Assembly (NCBI GenBank): GCA_029204225.1 | Contig: CM055105.1 | Span: 49,200,688-49,264,687, forward strand | Direction: 5' to 3' | DNA length: 64,000 bases | From: Diphasiastrum complanatum | Taxonomy: Eukaryota > Streptophyta > Lycopodiopsida > Lycopodiales > Lycopodiaceae | Part shown: positions 37,507 to 64,000 of the stretch, one piece after another | How positions within the stretch are numbered: position 1 is the stretch's first letter | Layout of the letters: each line of letters begins with the position of its first letter | The notes under the pieces: model-generated | Seen by the model: only the letters and a program-made list of their open reading frames with translations | Told to the model about the DNA's origin: nothing | Database searches by the model: none | Made by a program: the position numbers and the translations under genes

Positions 37507-38089
37507 CACGTGGTATTCGTAACGGGATTGATGCGAGGAGAGGAAAATCCAGTCTGCAAACTACACATGTAATTGCAAAAAAACACATGAATATTCTGCT
37601 TTTTAAGTTGCTCAAAAAATGGGCAGAATCTGCTATAGGTATCCATTACGTATATGGGTAAAGAGATCTATACTTTTACAAAATGTAAGGTGCCTTTTTG
37701 CTTTGTATGTAAACACATACATGTTATAAATTTGTAATGTGCTTTTACTCACATCTATGCTTTTAAGCGTAGATGTAAATACAAAGAAGAATTTTTTCCC
37801 TGCACTTTATAAAGCAACAAATCCAGTGACACGTGCTCTTAACATCACTTTTGACCTTTTCATGAAAAAAAGGGAGGCACCTCCCATAGCGGAATCTTTG
37901 TGACTCCCCCTTTTATATTTTACATGCACCTTTTGGATGCTGGAAGGTGCATGGAATTTTTTTTTTTAAATTACGTGCACCTTGTGCGCGAAAGTCGCGT
38001 GTAAAAAAAATTACGACAAAAAATCTAAAAAACAAAATTACGCCAAAGAAGGAGCTCGTGGCATAACGCCATGAGGAAGGGCTTCCGCC

Positions 38090-38427
38090 CTTGAGGGCCA
38101 GCCCTCACCCTCCCCCTCTCCCTCCCTCTCCCTATTGCTCTCTCCCTCCTTCCGTCTCCCTCTCGATCGATCGTATAATTCATTCAATCCATAGCTTGGT
38201 GGAGAGACGTATTCAAGTTTTCAGATCGATCGATGTCCGTATAAATCGATCCATAGCTTTGTGGATTAGTGCAAGGGGGGTGTTTTCTCCTAATAATCTT
38301 AGAGGACCATGTTTCTAGTCTGGCAAGATCGATTTGCTTTGATGGCGCAACAAAATCAGTATTGATTTTCTTCAAAGTGATCACTGTCCGCACAGCGATG
38401 TTTTTTGTTTCTACCAATTCTTAGCTG
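38090..38427 (+). promoter_or_regulatory. Probable AAH promoter/5' leader with pyrimidine-rich patch
   Basis: 38108-38166 is an almost pure CT stretch of irregular sequence, unlike the dinucleotide arrays elsewhere, followed by two GATCGATCG phrases. Pyrimidine patches of this kind are common around plant transcription starts. A weak TATA candidate (TTTTATATTT, 37911-37920) lies further upstream. An in-frame TAG at 38422-38424 sits just before the AAH ATG. Confidence 0.4.
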
Positions 38428-62804
<24,377 letters not shown>

Positions 62805-63340
62805 AGATTCTAAATGGGCAAGGTCAGAGCAGGAGAGATTCTGCTTCAAGAAATCTGGTTAAGAAAGATTGGAATAGAAGGATTTGGGTTGCCTACAACA
62901 GCAGCCATTGGAGTAGGACAAAAGAGAAATTGCTTTTAAACATAGTTAAAGGATTAGTCAGTAATGCTATTGTTCTATTTCACATCAGAATGTTCTGCTA
63001 GATTAATCTACAAATGGTTTTTTTTAATTAAATTCCTTTGCATAATACCTCACTCTATTCAGTCATTGATTCAACAAGTTTGGTTCCTAAAATTAGTTGG
63101 AACTTAGATATAGTATTCAAGAAATTGAAAGAGAAGTAATTTGTGCACTTACATTATGATTTCAATTCTCCAATTATGCATCTTGGTTGCCAATGGGTGC
63201 TGAAACCTGGGACCAAAGAAACTTTGGATGCAATTCTCCAATTATTGGGTGAGAAAAAAGCAAAGGACTTTCATTAGCTTTTTTTTTTTTCTCAAATTCT
63301 TTCACATATTGTTAGAATGATATAGTTTCTAGGCAATTCC
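62805..63340 (+). other. AAH 3' flank
   Basis: Probably includes the 3' untranslated region; no clear AATAAA close to the stop. No element recognised. Confidence 0.4.
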
Positions 63341-63344
63341 TGAC

Positions 63345-63508
63345 GATTGTGTAACCGGTCCTAATGCGGCTTGTCGATTCATCACAAAGTTTCACCCTTC
63401 ACTTGTGTGCAATCAGCCAAAGGTTTAAATGATTTTGTGACCGGTCCTAATACCACTTGTGGTTTCATCATAAGTTTAGCATCATCCTTCACTTGTGTAT
63501 TCAAGCAA
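63345..63508. repeat. Tandem duplication with ACCGGTCCTAAT
   Basis: GA[T]TGTGTAACCGGTCCTAAT...CTTCACTTGTGT and a second copy about 85 bp further (63431-63508), moderately diverged. Confidence 0.75.
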
Positions 63509-63969
63509 TTCTACCCCACTATCCAATTATTATTCATTATGTTTGCATTTCAACTCAAATCCTATGGAGGAGCGCACTCCTCGCCATGATTGGTGGTGCA
63601 AGCAAGGCCCCACCCTCATCCAACGATGGGAATACTCCATGGAAGTGGAGATATCATGATGTTCCTTTTGAATCAATATGCTCCCTAAGTAGCCATTAGG
63701 AATGTGCTCATTTGAATCCTATAAGATTGGAAGATGGAGATCGAGTCCGAGGAATCCCATTATCACTATAATCCTTGCACTATGATTGGTTGTAATTTTG
63801 TTGCTAAAAAATTACAAAGCCCTCATGGATGGAAAATGAATTTACAAAATCTTCTTGGAAGCAGTCAATGTGCATAAATTGCAACTTGTCCTCTTGTCTC
63901 GTTGTCAACTTGATGAGAAGACTCTTGAATAAATAATATGCTTCTAAACACAAATATTTTGGTCTTAAA

Positions 63970-63973
<4 letters not shown>
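63509..63973. other. Right flank, no feature recognised
   Basis: AT-rich, no domain-bearing frame. Confidence 0.3.

Positions 63974-64000
<27 letters not shown>
63974..64000. repeat. (CT)n microsatellite, cut by the window end
   Basis: At least 13 CT units running off the window. Confidence 0.95.

Overview
This is nuclear DNA of a non-flowering land plant, most likely a fern or gymnosperm; I cannot choose between them. The deciding evidence is a five-exon gene (38428-62804, + strand) for a plant aromatic amino acid (phenylalanine) hydroxylase. This enzyme family is known in plants only outside the flowering plants. Low GC, introns of 7-8 kb packed with LTR retrotransposon remains, and very long (GA/CT)n and (TG)n arrays fit a large genome of that kind. 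There are no bacterial or organellar features.

Host genes. (1) 4445-4642 is the last coding exon of a 5'-methylthioadenosine nucleosidase (MTN); the earlier exons are not visible and probably lie left of the window. (2) AAH covers the right 40% of the window: exon 1 38428-38578 (transit-peptide-like), exon 2 46863-46990, exon 3 53961-54028, exon 4 61810-61984, exon 5 62268-62804. All junctions are GT-AG, the phases match, and the joined frame gives 352 residues with the two iron-binding histidines and the glutamate at the canonical spacing. Both genes read rightwards, with about 34 kb of repeats between them.

Repeats, left to right. 1-3062: 5' end of a minus-strand Ty3/Gypsy element (LTR, tRNA-Asp-type primer site, Gag zinc fingers). 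5525-6171: a hAT-like MITE with a perfect 8-bp target duplication. 6776-7975: a Copia RT-RNase H remnant. 8070-16990: a Copia-type gag-protease element (outer) whose gag is split by a second, complete Copia-type element (inner, 8333-14289; 5-bp duplication CAAAT). 17180-20880: degenerate coding sequence cut by a third Copia-type element (18030-19888). 21352-26109: a Ty3/Gypsy pol relic plus ORFs of unknown function. 29345-32070: a Copia pol. 34440-35711: a Copia integrase fragment with a 3' LTR, followed by a Pif1-helicase-like scrap. 39680-44819 and 48520-61700: Copia, Gypsy and LTR fragments inside the AAH introns.

The most unusual theme is a set of Copia-type elements that keep Gag and protease, LTRs and, where visible, the Met-tRNA primer site, but have a conserved unrecognised tail where integrase, reverse transcriptase and RNase H should be. 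Two copies share one tail (15200-16130 and 43300-44191) and two others share a second tail (13150-13640 and 18750-19250). They look like families of non-autonomous retrotransposons that depend on a full-length partner.
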